From assembly GCA_022559845.1 (NCBI GenBank), contig CM040121.1:569458140-569522139 (forward strand): a stretch of 64,000 nucleotides of DNA. Reading direction: 5' to 3'. This stretch comes from Amorphophallus konjac (taxonomy: Eukaryota > Streptophyta > Magnoliopsida > Alismatales > Araceae). This document shows positions 11,791 through 21,219 of the stretch, one piece after another (within the stretch, counting starts at the first letter, position 1; each line of letters begins with the position of its first letter). The notes under the pieces were generated by a model. That model saw only the letters and a list, made by a program, of their open reading frames with translations, did no database searches and had not been told where the DNA came from. The translations under genes and the position numbers were made by a program.

Positions 11791-12354
11791 GGGATGTCAA
11801 TGGATCGGGTTCGACTCGGGTAGATCAATACCATACCCTATCCGTGAAAATTTTACTAATATCATACCCGGATAATGCCCTATTATTTTAGCGGATATGG
11901 ATACGGGTATATCCGTCAGGAGTATGGATATATTCACGGATATCCGTATCCGTCCATAAAGTATGAGTCCACGTTCACATCCAAAGAAATATGAGATTTA
12001 TGAGAATTAGAAAAAAGAAATCCGGTCAATTCTTTCCTTTCTAAAATAATTTTTATGTTTTATAAAAACGACCTTATAATTTTAGCAAGAATTCTAAACT
12101 CACAAACTCAACAAGACGGACAACGGATTAGGTTCATGTCAAAATCATAGGCCTAACATACACAATAAATTATTAAGAGCGGGTTCAGATCGGATACGGG
12201 TTTGAGTACACTAAATCCATACCCTATCCGAATATGAAACGTGTATTTTAAACATATCCGAATCCGAATCCATATCCGTTTATTCGGGTATTACTCGATC
12301 CATCACGGGTCGGGTAATGCGGGTAATCGGGTTTACGGATATTTTTGACATCCC
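11791..12354. mobile_element. MITE with GGGATGTCAA terminal inverted repeats
   Basis: The element starts GGGATGTCAA and ends TTGACATCCC, a perfect 10-bp terminal inverted repeat, flanked by TA on both sides (11789-11790, 12355-12356). The 564-bp interior is full of GGATACGGGT/ACCCGTATCC-type strings and has no transposase. The same place in copy B has no insertion, which confirms mobility after the duplication (or loss in B). The TA flanks suggest a TA-duplicating superfamily, but a 3-bp duplication cannot be excluded. Confidence 0.8.
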
Positions 12355-12714
12355 TAAGAGTAATGTCAATTATTTTTTAAAAAAATATACTTATCGCGCT
12401 GCCCGACAGTGCACCAAGTCCGGGGGGGTGCAGCACTTATTACTCAAAAAAAAGTTTAAATTCTCGGGCCTCCATCCTCTGTGTACCTTCTAGGCCTCAT
12501 AAAGCAGGCCCAATTTATTTTCCAGTCCATTCTTGCAAAAGTTGGGGTCCTCTTTTAAAAAAAGATCGGCCACCCTACTCTGTTAACACCCCCCCATCCT
12601 TTCATCAGAAAAATAGAGATAACGTTTTCAAAGAGCAAAGGTTCAAGTGAGTGAGGTCATTTTTCATTATTATGGGCAGTATTATCATGTAAAATACTTA
12701 ATGCATGTCTTAGT

Positions 12715-13019
12715 TCAATTACACGTTTAAGGTGTACATCAAGTAAATTGTTTTTTTAAATTTTTTATAATAAGAGACTCACGTTCTCCTAACTTGTCGT
12801 ATAAGTCACATCCTCGTCAGATGACTTATTAAAAATTAAAAATTAGATTCAATGAATAATGTTAGACTTAATTTTTCTTGAATCTATCCTTTTTGATTTG
12901 ATTTTTTAGGTCGTCAGATAAATGTGGGTCTTAGTATGGTAAATTAGGAGGACGTGAATTTCACGTCATATTTTTTTTTAAATTAATTTATCTGATGCGC
13001 ACTATGAATGTGTAATTGA
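12715..13019. mobile_element. Long-TIR MITE, copy A
   Basis: About 305 bp with imperfect terminal inverted repeats of about 35 bp (left TCAATTACACGTTTAAGGTG, right complementary with several mismatches). There is no coding capacity. The same element sits at the same place in copy B (37007-37318), so it was inserted before the segmental duplication. Confidence 0.7.
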
Positions 13020-13347
13020 CCCCATCGTAAATTAAACATGATTCCGTCAATAATGACTTGAGTTTAGCTCAGAACATTAAAAAAATGTAATTCAATTCGA
13101 CCTCTAAACGGGTCACGTGCATCCTTTCTCTGTTCCTTCTAAGTAATCATTTTGCACCCGGAAGGTACATGGCTGTCTTTTTTTCGTGAAATGTAGAACT
13201 TGCGGGGGTCACGACACCTCGGCGACGGTGACTACACATTTGAATCTATTTAAACAATTCAACATCGCTGAAGAACTCGATTCGATAATTTTTTTTTAAA
13301 AAAAATTAAACTTAAATAAAATAGTACTCGATTCAATTCAATCCATT

Positions 13348-13671
13348 TTGCATCCCAAAACGCTCCGTTCCTCATCTAAAAAGGTCCCCTTAAACGAGGG
13401 ATTCCTGTTCGAAAGCATCCTGGATTCGGGTACCGATGACAGCCAAGCGTACGGTAATTGCAGACCCGAAGAACCGGTCAATTCTGCCGGCGGCAAACCA
13501 CGCGAAGAATCTCTCACAAGAAACCACCTGTCGCATAGCAACCGGGTAAAGATCTTATCCTATGATCCCATGTTAAGTATGTCTGTTGCAATTGTCTGGA
13601 TGCCTCCCGTAAGAAATCTGCAATTTCGTTTGCACGATGATGTGATAAATTCTGCAATTACACAGACTTGA
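13348..13671 (+). CDS. Conserved unidentified reading frame in copy A (possible exon)
   Basis: The frame begins MHPKTLRSSSKKVPLNEGF and continues through ESILDSGTDDSQAYG and a stretch with RNHLSHSN. It is preserved without a frameshift in copy B (37625 onward) up to a donor-like GGGTAAA at about 13545, after which the two copies diverge in frame. Codon differences between copies are few, some of them silent. I do not recognise the protein. It may be an exon of a captured gene. The shared frame may also simply reflect the young age of the duplication. Confidence 0.3.
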   Translation: MHPKTLRSSSKKVPLNEGFLFESILDSGTDDSQAYGNCRPEEPVNSAGGKPREESLTRNHLSHSNRVKILSYDPMLSMSVAIVWMPPVRNLQFRLHDDVINSAITQT

Positions 13672-13971
13672 TTTCAACGCCTTCTCTTTATTGTTAAGAA
13701 TAAGTTGGAGATTGATTTGAAGTATAGAGTATAGGCCCTCCTTCAAAATCGAATCGGTAGTTTAAACTCGGGTAAGATATCTTTATTTTTTTACTTTATA
13801 TTTTTTTAAAAGCTATCCTTCATTAGGTTGAATAACATATTCTAATTTTTTATTAGAATAAGTTACTCCAAGAAAATCTAGATTAGATTAGTGTCATAAT
13901 ACTCTATTCATATTATCAAAGCATTTTTTTCCTTAATCGTTGAGATAAACCCCCTTATTTCACCCATAACA

Positions 13972-14347
13972 GATAAAGGACCCAAAAATATTCTCCTAAG
14001 TTAAGACCTGCAAGCTTTTTAGACAGCGTTAATGAAAATATATTTTTGCCATGAGTACCACATAAAATTCTTGATAGACCTAGAGGCAAGTATAAAACAA
14101 TGGAACAGGCAAAATAACATCAAACATAAGCAACACTAAAGGCCAACTCATAGACCGTAGATATTTGCGCAGTTATACTTCTCTGCTCTCTCTTATTTTT
14201 CTTCCGTATTACAAGTTTCTAGATCAAATATATATACTTAATTCTTTACCCAGTCCTTCAAGGCTATGCTCCATCTCCATATGACAGTATACCACCTGTG
14301 TCCTGATGCTATCCCAGAAACTTGTGGCTTCAGTAAACGAGGAATGG
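13972..14347. other. Spacer between duplication copies
   Basis: This unique sequence joins copy A to copy B. A 62-codon minus-strand frame (14224-14412) overlaps the start of copy B and has no recognisable product. Nothing else is seen. Confidence 0.4.
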
Positions 14348-14850
14348 TAGAAGAAGTCATGAATTAGAGGAGGAAACTTTGGGCCCTTTGGAAGGTACGG
14401 CCGAAACTTCATGATGGAGTTTAAATTGTTGCACCGCTTAGTTTATTATAACGCCATGAAGTGCAACAGGTAATTTTTCCTTTAAAAGTGAAGGTTGGTC
14501 CAATTAACTTGCCTTATCTTCACGTACAATCCGACTTGTAATTGGACGACTCAAAAGATTTAAACATAATAAGGATTGGACACTTTTAATGAGTCAAAAG
14601 TGATTGGTCCATTGTCGATTTTTTTTTTAAACAATTTTGAACCATCTGATCTCACATTTGATTGGCACTACAAGAAATAGCGGGAATACAGACGGAAATT
14701 TCAGATGGATTATTTCCATCTGAAGTACTCTCTATTTTAGACGAAAGTCGGAAATATTCAATCCACGCGACAAAAGATTTTTCGTCCGAAATGCGTCTGT
14801 AATTTCAGACACATTTCAGACGAACAATTTTCCGTCTGAAATCCGTTACA

Positions 14851-15444
14851 AATGTTCTTTACCTCCAACGAAATTTTCCCCCCTTCTTCCCCCCTTCCCC
14901 CGCGATCTCCGTCTCACTCCCACTCTCCCTCTCACTCTCTTTCCACTATCTCCTTGCCGAGGAGAGACCGTCGGTGCCGTACTAGCCGTCGCGGCCAGAG
15001 CCGCCCTCGCCGTCACCGTCGAAGCCTTCCTCGTCGTCGTCGTCGCCGCCAGAGCCGCCGTCGCCGTCCCCGCAGAGCCGCCCTCACCGTCGCCGTCGAA
15101 GCCGTCCTCGTCGTTGCCGTCGAAGCCGTCCTCATCGTCGCCGCCGGTGTCGCGTTGTCGCCATCCTCTCTGGTCTGATAAGCCCCGTCGCTCACCCTCT
15201 CTCTGTAAAACTCTCCCTACCTGCCGCGCCTCCACCATCGCCATTGCTGCATTTGTTGTTCCTTTTTTTTAAAGCTTGGGGATCATCAGGGAGGGCGGGG
15301 GTTCTAGCCGATCCGGGAGGGGGAGGTTGGTCTGGGAGGGGGAGGGGTTCCAGCAGGGGTTTTGGGGGAGGAGGGTCAGGATCGGAGGGGGCCAAGGGGT
15401 GCTCTGGCAGAGGGCGGTTCAGGCGCGCATGGGGATCCGGCAGG
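14851..15444. repeat. CACTA interior: CCG/CGT-rich tract and start of a G-rich repeat
   Basis: A C-rich run (14875-14945) is followed by imperfect CGCCGTCGAAGCC-type repeats (about 14960-15165). From about 15290 an irregular GGGAGGGGG/GGTTC repeat begins, which continues after R1 and R2 at 25592-25792 and 34946-35330. Long reading frames here on both strands are low-complexity artefacts. Confidence 0.6.
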
Positions 15445-17021
15445 TGTAGACACGCCAAAATTGACATTATTTTGAGTATATTTTATATCGCTCTGCGATG
15501 CCCTATTTGACCCTCAAATCAGCTTATTTGAGTGGTTTTTCTCACTTTTCTGGAATTTATCATTTCCTCTTTTTTTTCCTATTTTTCTGGGCATTTATCT
15601 CTATTTTCTGAATTCACGCCCTCATCAGGGGCGTGTTTTTGAAACACGACCTGGTCTAGGGCGTGTCTTTCCCATTTTATCTATTTCTCCCCCATTTTAT
15701 CTATTTTATGAATTTTCTGAATCCACGACTTGGGTAAGGGCGTGTTTTTCTTAAAACATGACTTAACCTAGGGCGTTGCTTTAAGAAAGGACGACCTCAC
15801 CTGAGGGCGTTAATTCTTTTGGTTTTGACCGACTTCCCCATTTAAGCTCTTGAAATTAACGCCCTTCTCAGGGGCGTGTTTTTAAACGTGGCTTTAATTA
15901 AGGCGTGTTTTACATTTTTCAAATATGGGGAGTTTTTATTTCTAAAATTGGTTTTGGAAGAAACGCCCTTGTGCAGGGCGTGTTTTTGAGAAACGCCCTC
16001 TGGTAAGTCGTCAATTCATCAATTGACGCCCTGACCTAAGGCGTGTTTCATCTTCTGGCTTCGCAGCCCCTTTCCCCAGAGAGTCCTTGCCTCGTTAAAT
16101 CCTGCCTTGATTGGGCTCTTGCCCATTCCTATCCTTTCCCTTGATTGGACTCTTGCTAATGTTTATCCCTTCCAATCTTATTTAATAGAGCCATTTGCCC
16201 TGTTGTTCGGTTGGATGCCCTTTCGTTGGAGGCCCCTTCATTGGGGACGTCGATCTCTCCCCTTCCTTCTTCTGTTCTTCTTCTTCTCCTTTCTTTTCTT
16301 CTTCTGTGTTTTTTTCTTCTTTTCCCTTTCTTACGCAGGTTGCTGTGGCTGAAAGGAGGGGCTTCCACGGTGCATTCTTCGTCATCTTATTGAAGCTCAC
16401 TTCCCCTTGAATATCAAAGCCAAAGCGACAGGCTTCTTCTCTTTTTTATTATTATTCTTTTACTATATCATTCGGTTGCATGCATGGTCATTCATGTATC
16501 TATTCTTTTTTTAAACTCAACCACGTTGGGTGTCTCCCCATTTAGTGCAACTCTTGCACTCTTTCCCCCTATTTTTATTCATATTTTCATGCATTCATCA
16601 TACATCTACCATCCCTTTTGCATAGGGGTTTAAGGGCAACCACCCTTAAGGTGTGTTCATAATCAATTTATCATGCTCATCTATCTAAGAATTTGATGCT
16701 ACACTCACCTTTATTCTAATCCATATCTTTTTGGTGTTGTTGTCTTTATTTTGCAAGGGTAACCAAAGTTGAAAGACTCTCTTCATCGGCCGGCCGATTT
16801 TGAAGAGAAAAGGAGTACTCACATCCCCCGCATATTTGAGGTATTTTGCGATCATCTCCCCATATTATTTTCCACTTGAGACCCTCGTGTCTCTGGCGAT
16901 CACACACACTCCCCTTGTGCACCTCGTGCATGTTTTTCTCCACATTATTAATTATGGCTTGTTCTTAATATTTTCCTCGTGTGGATTTTCCTCGTGTGGA
17001 TTATTCTAAATCAAATCTACA
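15445..17021 (+). repeat. R1 5' LTR
   Basis: About 1577 bp, TGTAGA...TCTACA. Between 15616 and 16046 it holds about nine short inverted repeats of the ACGCCC(T)..AGGGCGT type. A CT-rich TTCTTCTT tract lies at 16260-16330. The final 80 bp contain a tandem CCTCGTGTGGATTTT duplication absent from the 3' LTR. Short frames at 16107-16410 and their copies at 24691-24994 are LTR sequence, not genes. Confidence 0.93.
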
Positions 17022-17041
17022 AATTGGCGATCACGGTGGGA
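17022..17041 (+). other. R1 primer-binding site
   Basis: AATTGGCGATCACGGTGGGA directly follows the LTR. TTGGCGA...TGGG resembles the tRNA-Arg-type primer sites reported for Tat/Ogre Gypsy elements, but I cannot confirm which tRNA it matches. Confidence 0.5.
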
Positions 17042-17322
17042 CCCTTTCTTGTTTTTATTTTGATTACCCCTTTCCCTTTGGCACCCACGTGTGCCCTTTC
17101 CCATTGGTACCCTCGGTACCCTTTCCTTTGTGCCCCTCGGGCACCCTCCATTGTGCTTTGCACTCTCCCCTAAGTGATTTGTCAATTGAATAGATTTGTT
17201 TTAAAATTTCCACTTATTTAAAATTTTGATGAGCATGATTCTTTTAATCTGTTGATTGCCTTGCTGCTGTGAGTGCTTCTGTCATTTCTGGCCGGGAAGG
17301 AGTTTCTGAAGGAGGCTGATTC

Positions 17323-17791
17323 ACGCCCCTGTCAGAGGCGTGTTTTCGTTTAATGCCCTCCTCCAAGGGCGTCTCTTTCATGAGTAACGCCTTCTGACAG
17401 GGCGTTTTTATTCATATCTCCTACACTGAGAATTCACGCCCTAGAGCAGGGCGTTTCTTTGTTGCGTAGCGCCCCACATCCAGGTGCGTTTTATAATTTG
17501 ACGCCCTGCCCCAAGGGCGTCCTTTCCTTTGTAACGCCTCACCCCAGGGCGTTTCTTTGACTTGGTTGGCATCTATTGCATTTTAACGTCCTCTTCAGAG
17601 GCGTTTCTTTTAGTTTTAGCGCCTTGATCCAGGGCGCGTTTTACCTTGCCTGTGGGCCCCCCACAGTGTTTCACGCCCTGCCCCAGGGCGTCTTTTCATT
17701 GGTAGCGCCCTGCCCCAGGGCGTCTTTTGATTTATAGCGCCCTTCCCCAGGGCGTCTTTTGATTGGTAGCGCCCTGCCCCAGGGCGTCTTA
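17323..17791 (+). repeat. R1 hairpin array (ACGCCCTGCCCCAGGGCGT units)
   Basis: Thirteen short imperfect palindromes occur in 470 bp, each a 6-8 bp GC stem around a 4-6 base loop, most followed by a T-rich stretch. The last four start at about 17672, 17704, 17736 and 17768, a regular 31-32 bp period. Weaker copies of the same motif fill the LTRs. The loops and stems vary while pairing is largely kept. Confidence 0.85.
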
Positions 17792-18225
17792 TTCCTGTGT
17801 TTTCACCGAACCCCTTCGTTTATCACTGTATCATATTTTTGCTTATATCTTGCATTCATTCATTCATTCATTTTGCATTGGTTTGGGAGACCTCCTCTCT
17901 CCACGTACTAGGAGCCACACACCCCCTTGGTGAAGGAACGACCCTCCATTGAGCATTCCGTCTCTTTGGATTGGAAATTCCTAAACCAAGCCTCCATAAG
18001 TCCCCGCACCCGTGGATTCCCTCACGGACGCCGGGCAGGTTGTACCCTTTTTGGAGTCCCGAGTTTAGTTGGCCTACATATGGTGAGAGTGTTCCTAGTT
18101 GGCATTGGATTCAAATCATATTGAAACTAGGTTCCCCCCTTGTGTGAATCATTCCAAACTTTGCTAAAATCTTTAATTCACCAAGGTTCAAACAAATAAA
18201 AATCAAGGTAACCATTCCAACTTGT

Positions 18226-21219
18226 GTGTTTCTTTGCAAATTGTTTGCACATTATTTGGATTGCGTAATGCCTTACTTTGATAAACAAAACAACATGTTC
18301 AATTCAATTCATGAGGATATACAACCTAGCACATCTTATAATCCTCACCTTCAACATGTTCAACATAATTCTCGCCATCTCTCCAAGGGACCACATTCTC
18401 ACTATTATGGTCATGCCCGACCCATGGGCAATGTCCATTCTCATGGTCCCCCTCCTCAATTGCGAGCCCCTATTCCCTCGGGATCGTCTCCTCCCAATGA
18501 CGAGAAGGTCTCCCGAATCATCCATGCATTGGATCATCTCACCCCTCAACAGATCCAAGCCCTTAAGGCAGCCGTTGAGGGTGCATCTCATTCACCTCCA
18601 TCTTCTAATCCTATTCGGGTGGCCCATCACCCACTTCCCTCTTCTATTCACACTCGGGTGGCCCATCACCCACTTCCTTCTTCCACTCATATTTCTAATC
18701 GGGTAGCCCATTACCCATCTCCTTCTATTCATGTTTCCTCTCGGGTGACCCATCACCCGCCTCCTTCTATTCCTCCTCCACCGCGGCCCCGAGGCCCATT
18801 TATTCCTTGCAATCCGGCCCATCCGGATTCTTCCATGGGCCGGCCCACTAATTCCCCTCCACGGCCTTTTTATGCGTCCCTTCCTCCTTCAAGGCCCTGC
18901 CAACCTCCTGTTGTTCATGTTACACCCCTCCAGCAAACTCTGCTCGATAAGATTACTTTGATGGAGGAACAAATAAAGAGGGTCACGGCTCCTCCTACTC
19001 CAGTCAATCCTCTCCATGCCGCTTTAGACGAAATTACAAAGATGGAGAATGAATGGAAAGACAGGATGGATGATTATGACTTCGGCATTCCAAGCGAGGA
19101 AGAGCCGGCAATTAAAAAATCTGAGGCAGCATACGATGATGATGAAGCTCCGCAGGCACCCCTTCCGAGTTTCCTTAATTTCCCGCTCCCTCCACTTTCA
19201 TTCGATGAACCTCCTGCTCAGGATGAAACCATCCCCGATCCAATCCCTATTTATGAGACTAGTTGGTGTTACGATGATGGGTCGATACTTCAATCACCCA
19301 CACCGGCACATTGTAAGTCTCCTCCTATCCTTGACGCCGCATACATCACACCTCCCCCTATTACACCATTAACCCCCGCAACACTGGCCTTCCCCAAGCC
19401 TTCCACCATTAAACCTCCACCCGTTAAGCCATCTACCTCCACACCATTAGCCTCCACCTCGGCCTCCACTTCCCCAATTAGCCTACCATTACCATCACTT
19501 CAACCCTCCGTTATGCCTTTAACCCCAAAACCCATACCTCCACCACATAGCCTTTCGCCTTTACCTATGGTTAATTCTGAGCAGGATCCACCCTTTTTTG
19601 CACTCGAGCCAATCCCGACTGCTTCCGAGCAAAGGGAGAAGCTCGACGTGTTTGAACCTCCACCTCCACTTACGCCAACACCTCCCCTTACTACTCGGAA
19701 TGGGGGGCCTTCTGCAAGCACAGGTGCTGAAGATGATCAAGAGCCGGGCAAGAAGGATTTGGCCGTGGCCATGCCGTTCAAGATACAAGAATTCATTTAC
19801 CGGATGCCAATCCGGGTTATTGTGCCGAGCACGATTGAAGAGGCTAAGCCGCTGCTCTTGCTCAGAGGAGAATGCCGGGCATTGATGCCATCTAAGGACC
19901 GGGCAGGGCACCCCTTGTCCAAACTTTCCAATCCAGAATTCATTATTCCTTACAAGGGGCGAATGCCCATTTTATTCAACATCCCATATTCATCACCATC
20001 AATGGGCATGGCGATGCTTCATGTTCCAACTCTACGACTCCCTCACCTTATTGATCTTCGCTTTCCAAGGGGGTGGTCATTTATTGAAGCTTCCTTTATT
20101 GGGCCAATTGGTCGTACATGTTCACTGCCGTGGAGGGGCAATTGTCTTAAGGGGTCGTCCCCTATTTCTTCCACTCTTGTTCATTCAACTTCATCCATAT
20201 CCATTTCAATCACCTTTTCTTCATGGGCCACTCCAAGGGAAAAGAGGAGGATCTCACCTTCTCACTCTTCACATTCTTCATCTTCTTCGAATTTCATGCA
20301 TTTTTCATTCATTCATTCATTCCATTCTTTGCATTCATTGCATCCATCATTTTGCATACATTTGCACCTCCTGCTTCCCGGGTTTCCAAACCCGTATCTT
20401 CCTCGCCTTCCGGCACCGCCGGATATTCCGCATTTCCCATCTTATCCATATTCATCCTTTTATCCACTCCCCTTGGGGCATCGCGTCCCCCTTCCTGCCA
20501 TTTCCCTGGAACCTCCAGGAATTTTATCCCTCCTCTTTGGGCATCTTGCCCTTTCTGATTCTATTCCTCCGGAACCTCCGGACTTTCCCCTCGGGCATCA
20601 CGCCCCTTTTCATTCTCTTCCTCCGGAACCTCCGGACTTTCCCCTCGGGCATCGCGCCCCTTTCCATTCTCCTCCTCCGGAACCTCCGGACTTTCCCCTC
20701 GGGCATCACGCCCCTTTTCATTCTCCTCCTCCAGAACCTCCGGACTTTTCCCTCGGGCACGACGCCCCTTTCCACCTTCTCCTTCCTGATTTTATTCCTC
20801 CGGAACCTCCGAATTCTCCGTCTTATTCTCTCTATCATCTTCCAGGGCATCGTGACCCTCCTGATTTCATTCCCCCGGAACCTCCGGACCCTCCATCTTT
20901 CTTCCGATTCATCTTTCTACTCCTCCGGGACATCACATCCTTCATTTTCTTCTTCCTTTTCCATCATCTTTTTCCCTATTTCTCCCCAGGGCATCGCATC
21001 CCTTCTTTCGTTATCCCTCCGGAGCCTCCGGATGATTCCTCTTATCATGATTCTCCTCTGCCTCCGGACCCTCCGGATCCACCTCTTTCCATCTACCAAT
21101 TTCTTCTTCTGATTCCTCCTAATTCTGGGTCTGACCCAACTTCTTCCACATCCACTGCCTTGGGCATCTGCCCTTTCTCCCACTGCTTCCGAGGCTTTAG
21201 TCCTCACCCCTCTTCTTGA
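18226..21219 (+). CDS. R1 long proline-rich open frame, function unknown
   Basis: One uninterrupted frame of 997 codons; a likely start is the internal ATG at 18268 (MPYFDKQNNMFNSIHED). The N-terminal part is His/Pro/Ser-rich with repeated RVAHHPLPSS-type units (about residues 128-180). The middle has two short charged, possibly helical segments (LLDKITLMEEQIKRV and LDEITKMENEWKDRMDDYD, about 240-285), then Pro/Thr-rich linker. The C-terminal third is dominated by PPEPPDFPLGH repeats encoded by four 60-bp DNA repeats (20567-20790). There is no zinc knuckle, protease or RT motif. It sits where gag should be, so it may be a diverged gag-like product; alternatively the frame is open because its repeats lack stops. 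Confidence 0.45.
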   Translation: MFLCKLFAHYLDCVMPYFDKQNNMFNSIHEDIQPSTSYNPHLQHVQHNSRHLSKGPHSHYYGHARPMGNVHSHGPPPQLRAPIPSGSSPPNDEKVSRIIHALDHLTPQQIQALKAAVEGASHSPPSSNPIRVAHHPLPSSIHTRVAHHPLPSSTHISNRVAHYPSPSIHVSSRVTHHPPPSIPPPPRPRGPFIPCNPAHPDSSMGRPTNSPPRPFYASLPPSRPCQPPVVHVTPLQQTLLDKITLMEEQIKRVTAPPTPVNPLHAALDEITKMENEWKDRMDDYDFGIPSEEEPAIKKSEAAYDDDEAPQAPLPSFLNFPLPPLSFDEPPAQDETIPDPIPIYETSWCYDDGSILQSPTPAHCKSPPILDAAYITPPPITPLTPATLAFPKPSTIKPPPVKPSTSTPLASTSASTSPISLPLPSLQPSVMPLTPKPIPPPHSLSPLPMVNSEQDPPFFALEPIPTASEQREKLDVFEPPPPLTPTPPLTTRNGGPSASTGAEDDQEPGKKDLAVAMPFKIQEFIYRMPIRVIVPSTIEEAKPLLLLRGECRALMPSKDRAGHPLSKLSNPEFIIPYKGRMPILFNIPYSSPSMGMAMLHVPTLRLPHLIDLRFPRGWSFIEASFIGPIGRTCSLPWRGNCLKGSSPISSTLVHSTSSISISITFSSWATPREKRRISPSHSSHSSSSSNFMHFSFIHSFHSLHSLHPSFCIHLHLLLPGFPNPYLPRLPAPPDIPHFPSYPYSSFYPLPLGHRVPLPAISLEPPGILSLLFGHLALSDSIPPEPPDFPLGHHAPFHSLPPEPPDFPLGHRAPFHSPPPEPPDFPLGHHAPFHSPPPEPPDFSLGHDAPFHLLLPDFIPPEPPNSPSYSLYHLPGHRDPPDFIPPEPPDPPSFFRFIFLLLRDITSFIFFFLFHHLFPYFSPGHRIPSFVIPPEPPDDSSYHDSPLPPDPPDPPLSIYQFLLLIPPNSGSDPTSSTSTALGICPFSHCFRGFSPHPSS
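20567..20790 (+). repeat. Four tandem 60-bp repeats inside the R1 frame
   Basis: Units start at about 20567, 20627, 20687 and 20747 and share CCTCCGGAACCTCCGGAC then a CGGGCATCACGCCCC block followed by TTTTC. Related GGGCATC..GCCC strings occur singly before and after (about 20475-21170). Confidence 0.85.

Larger units (their letters stand above)
11260..13971. repeat. Segmental duplication, copy A
   Basis: This 2.7-kb segment aligns collinearly with 14348-14665 plus 36455-38542 (copy B). Landmarks shared in order include the TAGAAGAAGTCATGAATTAGA start, the CTTATCTTCACGTACA string, the long-TIR MITE, the conserved frame at 13348, and the end CCCCCTTATTTCA. Copy A carries a 564-bp MITE (11791-12354) that copy B lacks. 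Copy B carries a CACTA element and a hAT-type MITE that copy A lacks. The copies are separated by only about 380 bp, so the origin was a tandem duplication. Confidence 0.88.

Noticed and set aside
14846..15510. Ala/Thr/Arg-rich and Gly-rich frames inside the CACTA
   Set aside because: Low-complexity translation of CGT/CGC and GGGA repeats; no transposase motif.
15616..16046. Bacterial-type rho-independent terminators
   Set aside because: The shape is similar (GC stem, T-run), but the context is a eukaryotic LTR, so the resemblance is reported only as structure.
17323..17791. CRISPR-like array
   Set aside because: Regular spacing exists, but the repeated unit is only about 19 bp, the spacers are similar T-rich strings, and the setting is a plant retrotransposon.
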